Origin: a virus
DNA length: 22,828 nucleotides
Direction: 5' to 3' (one strand)
IMG/VR virus record: IMGVR_UViG_3300044568_000450
Location: 1-22,828 of that record
Shown here: one piece after another, positions 6,351-14,065 of the stretch
How the letters are laid out: each line of letters starts with the position of its first letter
How positions within the stretch are numbered: position 1 is the first letter of the stretch
The notes under the pieces: generated by a model
What the model saw: the letters and a program-made list of their open reading frames with translations, nothing else
Told to the model about the DNA's origin: nothing
Database searches by the model: none
Translations under genes and position numbers: made by a program

Positions 6351-8674
6351 TATAATTTACAGCTTTCGCAGTCCTCTTCTATATATTCTTCTACTTGCCC
6401 TGTTTGCGGCGGTATGTCCTCTGCTACTGCTTTACTACCTTGTTTGTTAATTAAACTATAGTAGAAGGTCTTAATTCCCCACGCATGTGCTTGCATTAAG
6501 TTTTTAGCAATTAGTGTAGTGGGCACTTTACGATCTGCCCAGTGTGCTGGATTGTAGAATGTATTAGTACTAATTGATTGATCAACATAGGCCGCAATAA
6601 CAGCCGCAGTTTTCAAATATCCATCGCAGTCCTTTTGTTCCCACATCAATTGATAACGATTTTTAAGTTTGTTATACTCCGGAACAACTTGAATAAAGCT
6701 ACCGGCTTTTGATTCTTTAACACTAATTAAACTCATCGGCATTTCAATTCCGTTAGTGCTGTTAATAACAACACTTGAGCTTTCAACAGGTGCTACTGCC
6801 ATTAAGGTAGCATTACGTACACCATATGATCTCATGTCACTGCGTAGTTGTTCCCAATCTAGTTCACGTGTTGGAGTAAAGTCAGCAAGTTTGTTAACTT
6901 CTTTAGCACGATGTTCCCAGGGGAATGTACCTTGGCCATAACGTGTATGTTCACTGTGCAGACAAGCACCACGTTCTTTAGCCAATTCAACTGTGGCTTC
7001 AGTTAGGTAGAATGCCTGATGTTCCATCCAGCTTTTAACTTCTTGCAGGGCATCTGCTTCACCGTAGCGTAGGTTCTTTTTAGCATGCCAGTAGGCTAAG
7101 TTAGTAATGCCAATACCCAAAGGTTGGATTTCATCGTTACTTAGTTTACTCTGTATGCTTAGGAAATCTTGGTAATCAAGTATATTACATAGACTACGCT
7201 GTAGGATACGACAAGCGCGGCGCATGTCCTCAGGATTACGGAACGCACCCCAGTTAATGGAGCCAAGAGTACATAGCGCAATACGCCCATCAGCATCATC
7301 AAGACGCTTAAAAGGCTTAGTAGGTAATAAGATTTCACAGCATAGGTTACTCTGATAAATTGTATGATACTCAGGGTCAAATGGACCTTGTTTCATAACG
7401 TTGTCAATAAACACCAAATAGATACGTCCTGTATCTGTACGTTCTTTTAAGATACCTGATTTAAATACTTCTTCAGCCGACATTACTTTCTTACGTAGAT
7501 CTTTACGTTTTTCGTATTTTACATAAAGTTCTTCAAAACGTTCTGTATTTTTGTAGAATGCTTCGTATAGGTCAGGTACTTCGTTAGGGTCAAAGAATGT
7601 AATCATTTCTTTGTTCTTAAATCTGCGCCAGAACATAGCATTAAGCACAACACCATAGTCCATATGACGTACACGTGTTTCATCTGTACCTTGATTGTTC
7701 TTAAGCACAATAAGGTCATCAAACTGATGATGCCAGATAGGGTAAAACACAGTAGCTGATGCGTTACGTATGCCGCCTTGCGAACAGCTACGTAAATCAC
7801 CAAACCACTTCTTAAGGAAAGGAATCATACCCGTGTGCATGATTTCACCGCCACGAATAGGACTACCCAATGGACGCAGGCGGCCAATTTCTAAACCGAT
7901 GCCAGCACGCTTGCTTGCATATTTGGCCATCATTTCTCCGCTAGCAAATATACTATCCAAGTCGTCATCACTGCGAATAAGCACGCAAGAACTGAATTGT
8001 TTCGTTGGAGTGCCGAGTCCAGCAAGCACAGGAGTGGCAAGAGTAAACAAACCATCACTAGACGCATTGTAATATTCCTTGATATATTTTAAACGCTGGC
8101 CTGGCAATTCGTTATGGAATACAGTGGCTGCCGCTACCATATAACGTATTTGTGGCGTTTCATAAATTTCTTTAGTAGCACGATTTCGTACTAGATACTT
8201 TTCAATTAGTTGTTCAATAGCCGCATAGCTATATTCTTCATCTTTAGCGTGATCAAGTATGTCATTCATCTTGTCCCACTCTTCTTCAGTGTACCATTGT
8301 AGAAGTTCTGGAGTATAGAGGCCAACTCCGATGTTCTTCTTAACAATTTCTAGTAAGTGCGGAACTTGATAATCGCCGTAGACGTCTTTACGTAACATAC
8401 TTAGGCGTTGTTTGCCTGCTACATATTGATAATTTACATGCCCAACATCTGGGTCGTGTTCGATATCAATTAAGTCTACAATGGCACGTAGGGTTAATTC
8501 GTCAATTTCTCTGGTGCTAATTCCATCGTAGAAGTGTGGTTGTGCTTTGATCTCAATCATACTCTGACTTACATCAGCTATACCTGCACAAACTTTACTT
8601 ACTTGGGCTTGCCATTTACTAACGTCTAATGGAACGATGGCTCCGCTACGTTTTTTAACTTGAATATTGCTCAC
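6350..8674 (-). CDS. nrdA: Ribonucleotide reductase class Ia, large (catalytic) subunit
   Basis: A 774-residue protein that reduces ribonucleoside diphosphates to deoxyribonucleotides. An N-terminal ATP-cone region (about 3-95, starting VKKRSGAIVPLD) suggests allosteric activity control. Catalytic residues: C230 (FSSCVLI) and C468 (ALCTLGSIN) as the redox pair, N443-x-C445-x-E447 (SNLCCEI) as the radical site, Y738-Y739 (KTFYYS) for radical transfer, and the C-terminal cysteines C769 and C772 (CESCKL) for re-reduction. No intron, split or homing insertion is present. It starts with GTG, preceded by a strong AAGAGG Shine-Dalgarno with 7-base spacing. First gene of nrdA-nrdB-glutaredoxin. Confidence 0.97.
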   Translation of the reverse strand: MSNIQVKKRSGAIVPLDVSKWQAQVSKVCAGIADVSQSMIEIKAQPHFYDGISTREIDELTLRAIVDLIDIEHDPDVGHVNYQYVAGKQRLSMLRKDVYGDYQVPHLLEIVKKNIGVGLYTPELLQWYTEEEWDKMNDILDHAKDEEYSYAAIEQLIEKYLVRNRATKEIYETPQIRYMVAAATVFHNELPGQRLKYIKEYYNASSDGLFTLATPVLAGLGTPTKQFSSCVLIRSDDDLDSIFASGEMMAKYASKRAGIGLEIGRLRPLGSPIRGGEIMHTGMIPFLKKWFGDLRSCSQGGIRNASATVFYPIWHHQFDDLIVLKNNQGTDETRVRHMDYGVVLNAMFWRRFKNKEMITFFDPNEVPDLYEAFYKNTERFEELYVKYEKRKDLRKKVMSAEEVFKSGILKERTDTGRIYLVFIDNVMKQGPFDPEYHTIYQSNLCCEILLPTKPFKRLDDADGRIALCTLGSINWGAFRNPEDMRRACRILQRSLCNILDYQDFLSIQSKLSNDEIQPLGIGITNLAYWHAKKNLRYGEADALQEVKSWMEHQAFYLTEATVELAKERGACLHSEHTRYGQGTFPWEHRAKEVNKLADFTPTRELDWEQLRSDMRSYGVRNATLMAVAPVESSSVVINSTNGIEMPMSLISVKESKAGSFIQVVPEYNKLKNRYQLMWEQKDCDGYLKTAAVIAAYVDQSISTNTFYNPAHWADRKVPTTLIAKNLMQAHAWGIKTFYYSLINKQGSKAVAEDIPPQTGQVEEYIEEDCESCKL

Positions 8675-8690
8675 TTGATCGCCTCTTATT

Positions 8691-9152
8691 TTAATACTTG
8701 TCTAATTGCAAATCTTTACTCGAATATTGATACAACAAATCTAACTTACGTTCTTCAATCTGTTTTGTATTTACTATCTCAAAGGGGTAGTAATTAAGAA
8801 TATATTTCCCACTGTCGATCCACACTAAATTGTGTCTACTCTTCTCTTTATAGTCATAATACATGCGAAACTCTATAGGAGTTGCTTTATGACTAGTGAA
8901 GTATATAGTATACATTATTCCTAGTGCTTTAGCAACGTCACAATAGTAGTTTTCGGCTAATAAAGTCCATGGATCGGGCCAATTAGTTGGGTTATTTGGG
9001 TCTAAGTAATAGGTAACAAATGGAGCACTGCTCCACATGGTATTTAATTCAGCGATAGCTTTAGACAATGGAAGATCGCTTAACGTGTGGCGAAAATCTT
9101 TCCACTGCGCCAATCTATCATTAACTCGCAGATTCCAAAAATTTGTCCACAT
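8691..9152 (-). CDS. Hypothetical phage protein, aromatic-rich
   Basis: A 153-residue protein of unknown function, unusually rich in Trp and Tyr (MWTNFWNLRV, PNNPTNWPDPWTLL, NYYCDVA, FRMYYDY, LNYYPF). The NPTNWPDPW segment looks like a conserved core. Predicted mixed alpha/beta with no signal peptide or membrane span. The ATG immediately follows the stop of the tail-fibre-type gene (TAA-T-ATG) and has no visible Shine-Dalgarno, so translation is probably coupled. It separates that gene from nrdA, 16 bases downstream. Confidence 0.65.
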   Translation of the reverse strand: MWTNFWNLRVNDRLAQWKDFRHTLSDLPLSKAIAELNTMWSSAPFVTYYLDPNNPTNWPDPWTLLAENYYCDVAKALGIMYTIYFTSHKATPIEFRMYYDYKEKSRHNLVWIDSGKYILNYYPFEIVNTKQIEERKLDLLYQYSSKDLQLDKY

Positions 9153-9153
9153 A

Positions 9154-9756
9154 TTAAACTACTGTTCTAAGATCTGTATAAGTGTATGTAAGGTTGGCAC
9201 TATTGCCAGTGCTGGTTGTTGTATAACCTAATATCGCAGTATTAGTCACAGTGTTACCTGTAAAGTATAAGGTAACGCCTGTAGTTGATGTTTCTGTGTA
9301 ATTATCTTCAAAGGCTACAGTAGACCCTGCATAGTTTGTAACACTAATAGTACCAACTCTGTTTGTAGTGCTTCGTGTAATGTTATAATTAATAATTTGA
9401 CTAGTTAGAGAGTCTATACTAACATTGCCAATATTAACAATACTGGATTGATTGTCAGTCAAGGTTACTGTGGTTGGTTCTAGATTACCTACAATAGATG
9501 AGATGTTAGATATAAAAGCGTTAAGGTTAGCAATATTAGCATTAACAGCAGCAATCTCAACATTGATCAACCCTGCACTGTATTCAGTTAAGATTTCCGT
9601 CACACCGGTGATAGGTGCCCCTTCTGCTAAGGTTCCTTTACCAATGAATAGTCGTTGACTGTCAACACACCAGCCAAACTCACCAGTGTCTAATGCTGGC
9701 AGGTCTGTTTGCAGACCACTTCGTACTTGTATTTTGCTAACGGTAATAACAGCCAT
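9154..9756 (-). CDS. Phage tail fibre or fibre-associated protein with Mtd-like N-terminus
   Basis: A 200-residue late structural protein. The N-terminus, VSKIQVRSGLQTDLPALDTGEFGWCVDSQRLFIGKG, follows the pattern IQ-R-G-...-P-L-x-x-GE-G-x-x-x-D-x-x-x-L-x-I-G-x-G found at the start of many phage fibre proteins (major tropism determinant N-terminal type). A short Asn/Ile-rich helical stretch (AAVNANIANLNAFISNISS, about 68-86) may trimerise, followed by a Thr/Asn-rich beta C-terminus. A late-promoter box (ATAAATA) lies 25 bases upstream and an AGG-type Shine-Dalgarno lies between. Receptor binding or adaptor role is inferred. Confidence 0.75.
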   Translation of the reverse strand: MAVITVSKIQVRSGLQTDLPALDTGEFGWCVDSQRLFIGKGTLAEGAPITGVTEILTEYSAGLINVEIAAVNANIANLNAFISNISSIVGNLEPTTVTLTDNQSSIVNIGNVSIDSLTSQIINYNITRSTTNRVGTISVTNYAGSTVAFEDNYTETSTTGVTLYFTGNTVTNTAILGYTTTSTGNSANLTYTYTDLRTVV

Positions 9757-9780
9757 ATTCCTAACCTTCTCTTATTCTTA

Positions 9781-9787
9781 TATTTAT
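9781..9787 (-). promoter_or_regulatory. T4-type late promoter box for the fibre gene
   Basis: ATAAATA on the minus strand, ending 24 bases before the ATG of the fibre-type gene. It matches seven of the eight bases of the T4 late consensus TATAAATA. It overlaps the end of the nuclease gene, so it would start a separate late transcript. Confidence 0.6.
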
Positions 9788-10482
9788 GCTAGTCGGTAAT
9801 ACTGCTCAACTCTTGCTAACCAACGTTCAGTCCATAAATCCCAATCGCTACCTTCAACAGTCCATGTCTGATATTGCACCTGCTCGTTAGGTTTAGGTGC
9901 CACTGCCATTAGAATAACACCCTGGCGAATGTCTGTTCCGTGTGTTTCGTTATGTGCTAGTCCATATGCCGCTAACTGGAGAAAATAGTCTTCAATCCAC
10001 TCCAATTTCTTAGGTTTATTGGTCTGTTTGTAGTCTAAAATGGCAGGTTTTTGCTTGTAAATACCACATGCATCAGTAGTACCAGCATACAGCCCACTAA
10101 CATATAAAGGAACCTCAATTCCCCAAATTTCATCAGCATGTACTAGACCGTTTTCAATAACAGCTTGGGCCATACGATGTGCTTGTTGACTGTAAGGATT
10201 AGATCCAGGGTCGTTAAGTACACGGTTATTCTGCACATAGTCCTCTAAGAACTTGTGCATACGTGTACCTCGACCGGCAGCTTCTGTGGTAATTTCAGTA
10301 GCACGTTGTTCACCAACTGACTTGCGCCAATTAGCCAGTGCTTCACGCTTTTCCTGTGGCTTAGTACGGTCTAGAATAGTAGTAACGCTTGGAACCTTAC
10401 TACCGTCGGGTAAACAGTAGTGACGTTTGCCATCTACTGTTTCTCTGTTTATGGGTGTGTAATCGTATTTTTTTATCAGCAT
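9784..10482 (-). CDS. RecB/Cas4-like PD-(D/E)XK nuclease
   Basis: A 232-residue putative DNA exonuclease. In order it shows RGTRMHKFLE (G-x-x-x-H block, H76), the strand WGIEVPL, AGTTDA (D137), AILDYKQT (D150-Y-K152, the catalytic D-x-K) and YFLQLAAY (the Q-x-x-x-Y helix), which is the full motif order of RecB-family nucleases. Metal-dependent DNA end processing in phage replication or recombination is the likely role. I chose the ATG at 10482 rather than the TTG at 10500, since MLIKKYDYTPINR makes a natural family-type N-terminus; the Shine-Dalgarno is weak for either. It follows erpA closely. Confidence 0.82.
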   Translation of the reverse strand: MLIKKYDYTPINRETVDGKRHYCLPDGSKVPSVTTILDRTKPQEKREALANWRKSVGEQRATEITTEAAGRGTRMHKFLEDYVQNNRVLNDPGSNPYSQQAHRMAQAVIENGLVHADEIWGIEVPLYVSGLYAGTTDACGIYKQKPAILDYKQTNKPKKLEWIEDYFLQLAAYGLAHNETHGTDIRQGVILMAVAPKPNEQVQYQTWTVEGSDWDLWTERWLARVEQYYRLA

Positions 10483-10513
10483 CTTACTAGTATATAGCAA
10501 GATCTTCTAAAGG

Positions 10514-10840
10514 TCAAACACTAAATGATGATCCGCACCCACAGCTTGTTTGAGCATTAGGATTTTTAATACTGAAGTTACTACCTGCTAGAGATTCAAC
10601 ATAGTCAATCTCAGCGCCTTGTAGATATTGACTACTCATACTGTCTACTAGCACTGCTATATCTTCAACTACAATTTCAAAGTCATCGTCATTTTTTTGT
10701 TCATCTATAGTAAACCCGTAGCTGAATCCACTACAGCCCCCACCTTGGACAAATACACGCAAGCGACTAGTGCTAGGTTCGTCACTCATAATTTCTTTGA
10801 TCTTTTTAACTGCGTTTGGTTGTAAATTAATTAGTTCCAT
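10514..10840 (-). CDS. erpA: A-type iron-sulfur carrier, ErpA-like
   Basis: A 108-residue A-type Fe-S carrier, very close to E. coli Erp[14 protein letters not shown] with C36 and [16 protein letters not shown] with C100 and C102 at the C-terminus. These three cysteines bind the cluster in the family. In bacteria ErpA receives clusters from the IscU scaffold (often through IscA) and passes [4Fe-4S] clusters to target enzymes. AGGA lies about 9 bases before the ATG. A sigma70-type promoter lies in the 59-base gap after iscA, so it can be transcribed apart from iscU-iscA. Cytoplasmic. Residue similarity rules out a generic HesB relative. Confidence 0.94.
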   Translation of the reverse strand: MELINLQPNAVKKIKEIMSDEPSTSRLRVFVQGGGCSGFSYGFTIDEQKNDDDFEIVVEDIAVLVDSMSSQYLQGAEIDYVESLAGSNFSIKNPNAQTSCGCGSSFSV

Positions 10841-10852
10841 TTTGTTTTTTCC

Positions 10853-10866
10853 TATAGTATGCTATA
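10853..10866. repeat. Inverted repeat near the erpA transcription start
   Basis: TATAGTATGCTATA: arms TATAG and CTATA around TATG. It lies just downstream of the erpA -10 box, between the expected start of transcription and the Shine-Dalgarno, where an operator would sit. It shares AGCATACTA with the primase promoter region (22231-22239, same strand sense). No known regulator can be assigned. Confidence 0.35.
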
Positions 10867-10874
10867 ATTATTTT

Positions 10875-10903
10875 AGTATACATGTTTTACCTAGCAACGT
10901 CAA
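10875..10903 (-). promoter_or_regulatory. Sigma70-type promoter for erpA
   Basis: On the minus strand, -35 TTGACG (10898-10903) and -10 TATACT (10875-10880) are separated by exactly 17 bases; each matches five of six consensus bases. Transcription would start near 10868, leaving a leader of about 28 bases with an AGGA site. The -35 box overlaps the end of iscA. Confidence 0.6.
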
Positions 10904-11220
10904 ACATTAAATGATTCGCCGCAACCACAACTATCTTTAACATTTGGATTAATAAATTCAAATCCTTCGTTTAATCCCTTTTTAGTGTAGTCTATCTCTG
11001 TACCATCTATATAAACAAGACTTTTTGGATCTACTACAACTTTTGCACCATTGGACTCAAATATCAGATCATGTTCATCAGTTTGATCAACAAATTCCAT
11101 CACATAAGCAAATCCTGTGCATCCACTGGTTTTTACTCCTATGCGTATACCTATACCTTGGCCACGATTGGCTAAGTATGCTGTTACTTTATTTGCTGCT
11201 TGTTCAGTTAATGTTATCAT
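10900..11220 (-). CDS. iscA: A-type iron-sulfur carrier, IscA
   Basis: A 106-residue Fe-S/iron carrier, very close to E. coli IscA over its full length: [16 protein letters not shown] with C34, [15 protein letters not shown], and [10 protein letters not shown] with C98 and C100. It should accept clusters from IscU and hand them on, with ErpA, to apo-enzymes. The start overlaps the 3' end of iscU by 17 bases, so the two are translationally coupled, as expected of an isc-type gene order. All three ligand cysteines are intact, so the protein should be functional. Confidence 0.95.
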   Translation of the reverse strand: MITLTEQAANKVTAYLANRGQGIGIRIGVKTSGCTGFAYVMEFVDQTDEHDLIFESNGAKVVVDPKSLVYIDGTEIDYTKKGLNEGFEFINPNVKDSCGCGESFNV

Positions 11221-11590
11221 GTTTATTTCTATAGTCTGCTATTGCTGATTTAATTGCGTCTTCTGCTAACACTGAGCAATGTATCTTTACTGGAGGTAGG
11301 GCAAGTTCTTCGGCAATTGCCGAGTTCTTAATTTCTTGAGCTTGATCGAGCGTGCGACCTTTGAGCATTTCTGTTACTAAACTACTTGAGGCAATGGCGC
11401 TACCACAACCGTAGGTTTTAAATTTAGCATCTGTTATAATTCCGCCATGAACTTCAATTTGTAATTTCATAACATCTCCACAGGCAGGAGCACCCACCAT
11501 ACCAGTACCTACATCTGGACTATTTTTGTCCAATGTGCCTACGTTGCGTGGGTTTTCGTAGTGGTCTAGTACTTTGTCTGAATATGCCAT
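11204..11590 (-). CDS. iscU: Iron-sulfur cluster scaffold protein IscU
   Basis: A 128-residue scaffold on which [2Fe-2S] and [4Fe-4S] clusters are built from sulfur supplied by a cysteine desulfurase. It is very similar to E. coli IscU throughout: C37 and D39 ([10 protein letters not shown]), C62 ([12 protein letters not shown]), LPPVK at 98-102 followed by H104 and C105. LPPVK is the HscA chaperone recognition motif, so the phage protein probably works with host HscA/HscB and IscS, which are not encoded here. The start MAYSDKV is at 11590: GGAG lies 6 bases upstream and MAYS is the family N-terminus; an ATG four codons earlier contains that Shine-Dalgarno and is rejected. Confidence 0.96.
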   Translation of the reverse strand: MAYSDKVLDHYENPRNVGTLDKNSPDVGTGMVGAPACGDVMKLQIEVHGGIITDAKFKTYGCGSAIASSSLVTEMLKGRTLDQAQEIKNSAIAEELALPPVKIHCSVLAEDAIKSAIADYRNKHDNIN

Positions 11591-11614
11591 ATCAATCTCC
11601 AATAGTTGACTATA

Positions 11615-11643
11615 ATACTACACTATTTATTATTAGTTGTCAA
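11615..11643 (-). promoter_or_regulatory. Sigma70-type promoter for iscU, with a late box inside the spacer
   Basis: On the minus strand a perfect -35 TTGACA (11638-11643) is followed after 17 bases by TAGTAT (11615-11620). The spacer contains ATAAATA (11624-11630), a T4-type late box. Arms GTTGAC (11605-11610) and GTCAAC (11639-11644) form an inverted repeat around the promoter. This would let iscU-iscA be made both early and late. The -10 match is moderate (four of six). Confidence 0.55.
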
Positions 11644-12474
11644 CCACTCGGGAGAATGTCTTGCCTGATTTAGATCATCTTCTTTTATTTCTTTAATTTC
11701 AAATATAGGTTTAGACATTTCTCTATATTCACCCAATGCTGTATGCCATTTAAGATTTTCTGGACAAAATTCACATTGTGGGATATGCTGATCTTTAGTT
11801 GCTACAAATTGCTGTAACTCTTCCTCGGAGCAATCTGCTGTTAATGGTTTAAAACTGTATAATAATTTACGTTGTCTATCATCCATCCGCAAATCAAATT
11901 GCTGATCAAAATCAGGAAGACCGCTCATAGCAGGACATTTATACAATTTTCCGTTATACATTGTGTGATCGTGTTTCATATCACATACATCAAACGCTCG
12001 TTTAGGATTGCTTTGATGCAACACCCAATGGTCGTCTTCCTTTATTACTGTATTTTGATGAAAAATATATGCTTCAAATGGTCCAGCAAGATTTTTCCAT
12101 TTTTCTTTTAGTTCGTCTGCAGTCGCAGGATCGTGAAGACTGAGCCCAATTCCTACAGAATATTTTCGCCAATATTCCAATGGATCAAATTTTTGATAAG
12201 TTCCATTTGTTTGTATCATAATAACGGCATTGGGCCATAATCTACGTAAGTTAGCGCACCATTTTTCTAAGTCTGGGTTAAGTGTAGGTTCACCACCTAT
12301 AATAGTAATACGTGGTAGCTCTAATCTTTTTGACCATGCTTCGTATTCATCTGCATAGTCGTCCCAGTATTGATGTCCTTTAAAGTTTAAGTCGTTGAAA
12401 CGGTTGCAACCTCTGCAGGAGAGATTACAAACATTTGTGATATAAAATTCTACTACAGGGAAAAGTTTGATCAT
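11623..12474 (-). CDS. Radical SAM protein with SPASM/twitch-type C-terminus (next to iscU)
   Basis: A 283-residue radical SAM enzyme. C16-x3-C20-x2-C23 (CNLSCRGC) binds the SAM-coordinating [4Fe-4S] cluster, and GGEPTLNP (60-67) is the SAM-binding glycine motif; IQTNGT at 87-92 follows as in the barrel fold. The C-terminal part has C164, C180, C234 and C237 (VCDMKH, YKCPAM, CEFC), a pattern expected for an auxiliary [4Fe-4S] cluster of SPASM/twitch proteins. Such enzymes usually modify peptides or proteins, but no substrate is evident. It lies directly upstream of iscU on the same strand, a logical neighbour since it needs two clusters. The start follows a perfect inverted repeat and no Shine-Dalgarno is seen. 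Confidence 0.9.
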   Translation of the reverse strand: MIKLFPVVEFYITNVCNLSCRGCNRFNDLNFKGHQYWDDYADEYEAWSKRLELPRITIIGGEPTLNPDLEKWCANLRRLWPNAVIMIQTNGTYQKFDPLEYWRKYSVGIGLSLHDPATADELKEKWKNLAGPFEAYIFHQNTVIKEDDHWVLHQSNPKRAFDVCDMKHDHTMYNGKLYKCPAMSGLPDFDQQFDLRMDDRQRKLLYSFKPLTADCSEEELQQFVATKDQHIPQCEFCPENLKWHTALGEYREMSKPIFEIKEIKEDDLNQARHSPEWLTTNNK

Positions 12475-12491
12475 CTAGTATTTAATACTAG
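12475..12491. repeat. Perfect inverted repeat before the radical SAM gene
   Basis: CTAGTATTTAATACTAG: 7-base arms CTAGTAT and ATACTAG with a 3-base centre. It directly abuts the start codon of the radical SAM gene (12474) and contains the stop codon of the previous gene. On the minus strand it reads TAAATACTAG just before ATG, like several other starts in this window. Operator, weak terminator or promoter are all possible. Confidence 0.5.
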
Positions 12492-12874
12492 AATATACTC
12501 GCGTCGCGTTTTTTACCAGCACGTTTAGCCATATCACTAACAGTGTCAACTGGAGCTTGAGTAGGGTCACCTTCTTCGGGTGGAATGGTTGTAGTTTCTT
12601 CGCTACCAAGTTCACTATCTGGGCGAAGTTCTACAGTATCTTTATTATAACTTTTAATTAGGTTTTTAACAGCAGGATTTTTTTCGCTGGCCGCTACAAG
12701 TGCATCATAGTCAAATGTCTTATCAGTGTTCAACACCATGTTGATAAGACTTTGTGTACTAATTTTAGCAGATTTATCTTGGTCTTTGTAGCGTTGGCGA
12801 ATTAACTCCAGAGCTGTTGTTAAGTTAGCTTCTGGAGTGTTTACAGGACTATGTACTAATTCGTTAATTTTCAC
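12488..12874 (-). CDS. Hypothetical phage protein with MKINEL N-terminus
   Basis: A 128-residue protein of unknown function. The N-terminal two-thirds is helical and charged (LTTALELIRQRYKDQDKSAKI, ISTQSLINMVLNTDK), followed by an acidic Pro/Thr-rich linker (SEETTTIPPEEGDPTQAPVD) and a short basic end. It starts with GTG, two bases after the stop of the previous gene and without a visible Shine-Dalgarno, so translation is probably coupled. The opening MKINEL resembles those of four other proteins in this window (MKLSEM, MKIVEL, MKIRDI, MQLYEI). Confidence 0.65.
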   Translation of the reverse strand: MKINELVHSPVNTPEANLTTALELIRQRYKDQDKSAKISTQSLINMVLNTDKTFDYDALVAASEKNPAVKNLIKSYNKDTVELRPDSELGSEETTTIPPEEGDPTQAPVDTVSDMAKRAGKKRDASIF

Positions 12875-12876
12875 AG

Positions 12877-13551
12877 TTAGCGTAGTTCGCGACCAAGTTC
12901 TTCGCCGCCTGCGGCAGCATCAGTAGCAGCAAAGCCGTCCGACTCTTCTGCATCTAAATCGCTAGGAGGAAGTTCTGCGCCTAAGTCAGCACCTAGATCA
13001 GGAGCACCACCTAAATCCATTGGCTGTGGGGCTTGACCAGTTAAGATACCAACGCCACTGTCAACACCTTCACGTGCTTGTTGTAGGTTAGTCATTAGTG
13101 TGTCCAATGAAGCCCCAACAGCTTGTTTAAATTGTTCAGCTTGTTCGTTACCAATTTGATCACGGATGCTGTCAAGTAATTGTGGAAGTTGTTCATTTTG
13201 CATTTTACCAACTTTCTCAATGGTGTCTTGAATGCTGTCAACCATGTCTTTAGCAGCTAATAACACTTCTGCGTTACCAACTTCACCTTCATTAATTTGA
13301 CGGCGATTTTGGTCTAGCCAGGCTGAAAGACCTTCACGCACAGTTAATAATTCCATATAACGTGGATTACGTTCTGCTGTATGAATGTTTGCTGAATGAC
13401 GAATTTTGTTTAAGTTAGCGTCAATTGTTTCACTTAAACGTTCTGCCTTAGCGACAGTTAATCGGTCAAAGTTAATAGAAAAACCAAAACGGCTTTCCAT
13501 AAGTTTGTTAATCTTTTTAGGCGATGTTTGTGCCATTTCTGATAGTTTCAT
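12877..13551 (-). CDS. Conserved T4-like phage protein, possible prohead-core or structural component
   Basis: A 224-residue protein. Residues about 8-100 (SPKKINKLMESRFGFSINFD to LSAWLDQNRRQINEGEVG) and the long helical middle (AAKDMVDSIQDTIEKVGKM) resemble a protein I remember as conserved in marine T4-like phages, usually without assigned function. The last 60 residues are a Gly/Ala/Pro/Asp-rich acidic tail (LGGAPDLGADLGAELPPSDL). An elongated helical body with an acidic tail would suit a prohead-core or scaffold-associated protein, which is inference. AGGA lies 8 bases before the ATG. No catalytic motif is visible. Confidence 0.68.
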   Translation of the reverse strand: MKLSEMAQTSPKKINKLMESRFGFSINFDRLTVAKAERLSETIDANLNKIRHSANIHTAERNPRYMELLTVREGLSAWLDQNRRQINEGEVGNAEVLLAAKDMVDSIQDTIEKVGKMQNEQLPQLLDSIRDQIGNEQAEQFKQAVGASLDTLMTNLQQAREGVDSGVGILTGQAPQPMDLGGAPDLGADLGAELPPSDLDAEESDGFAATDAAAGGEELGRELR

Positions 13552-13567
13552 TGGTGTTATGTCCTAA

Positions 13568-14065
13568 TTACAGTTTTATATATTTAGCCAGATCTAAATT
13601 TTTCTTGATTTCTTTCTTGGCCTGGGCTATGCGATCCATAGTTTCTTGGTAGCGAGTGCTGTAAAACTCCTCACCCCAAATATCACCATTCTTTTGTGCT
13701 TGTTTATAGCGAATACGATACAATGTAGCATCAAATTCTAAGCGATTTAGCTGACTATCTGCCTCTTTTATATTATGTGCTAGTTTGTATTGTTGTTTGT
13801 GTAGAGCTATGCAATAGAATATAGCATCTTTGCGATTAAAGAAATCAAATAGTTGCGAGTTACCTTCCATAACACGCCAACACTGCTCATCTATCTTTAA
13901 TACACGATAACGGCCTACTAAGACGTCCGTGCCAATTTGATAACATACTGGCATCTCGCTAGATGCAGTTGTAATTTTTTCTAGTTCTTGCTGGGTAAAA
14001 CGTTTGATTTTTTCTACGTCAAACGATTCGTTAGCGGATGCGTTTTTTGTAGTAGATTTTGCCAT
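13568..14065 (-). CDS. Hypothetical conserved phage protein
   Basis: About 165 residues, function unknown. The central part CYQIGTDVLVGRYRVLKIDEQCWRVMEGN is beta-rich, and the C-terminal half (KQQYKLAHNIKEADSQLNRLEFDATLYRIRYKQ onward) is a long charged helix probably forming a coiled coil. I prefer the ATG at 14065 (MAKSTTKN) over the one at 14089; neither has a clear Shine-Dalgarno. The start lies inside the previous small gene, overlapping by about 35 bases, so translation is probably coupled. No signal peptide or membrane span. Confidence 0.65.
   Translation of the reverse strand: MAKSTTKNASANESFDVEKIKRFTQQELEKITTASSEMPVCYQIGTDVLVGRYRVLKIDEQCWRVMEGNSQLFDFFNRKDAIFYCIALHKQQYKLAHNIKEADSQLNRLEFDATLYRIRYKQAQKNGDIWGEEFYSTRYQETMDRIAQAKKEIKKNLDLAKYIKL

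Noticed and set aside
6350-8674. Split or intron-interrupted nrdA, as known in some T4-like phages
   Set aside because: The frame is continuous with all catalytic residues at normal spacing.
11591-11602. The ATG four codons upstream of the iscU start (MEIDMAYS)
   Set aside because: The codons after it contain the GGAG Shine-Dalgarno for the ATG at 11590, and the family begins at MAYS.
11605-11644. An IscR binding site before iscU
   Set aside because: The sequence does not resemble the known IscR site types I can recall; only a simple inverted repeat is visible.
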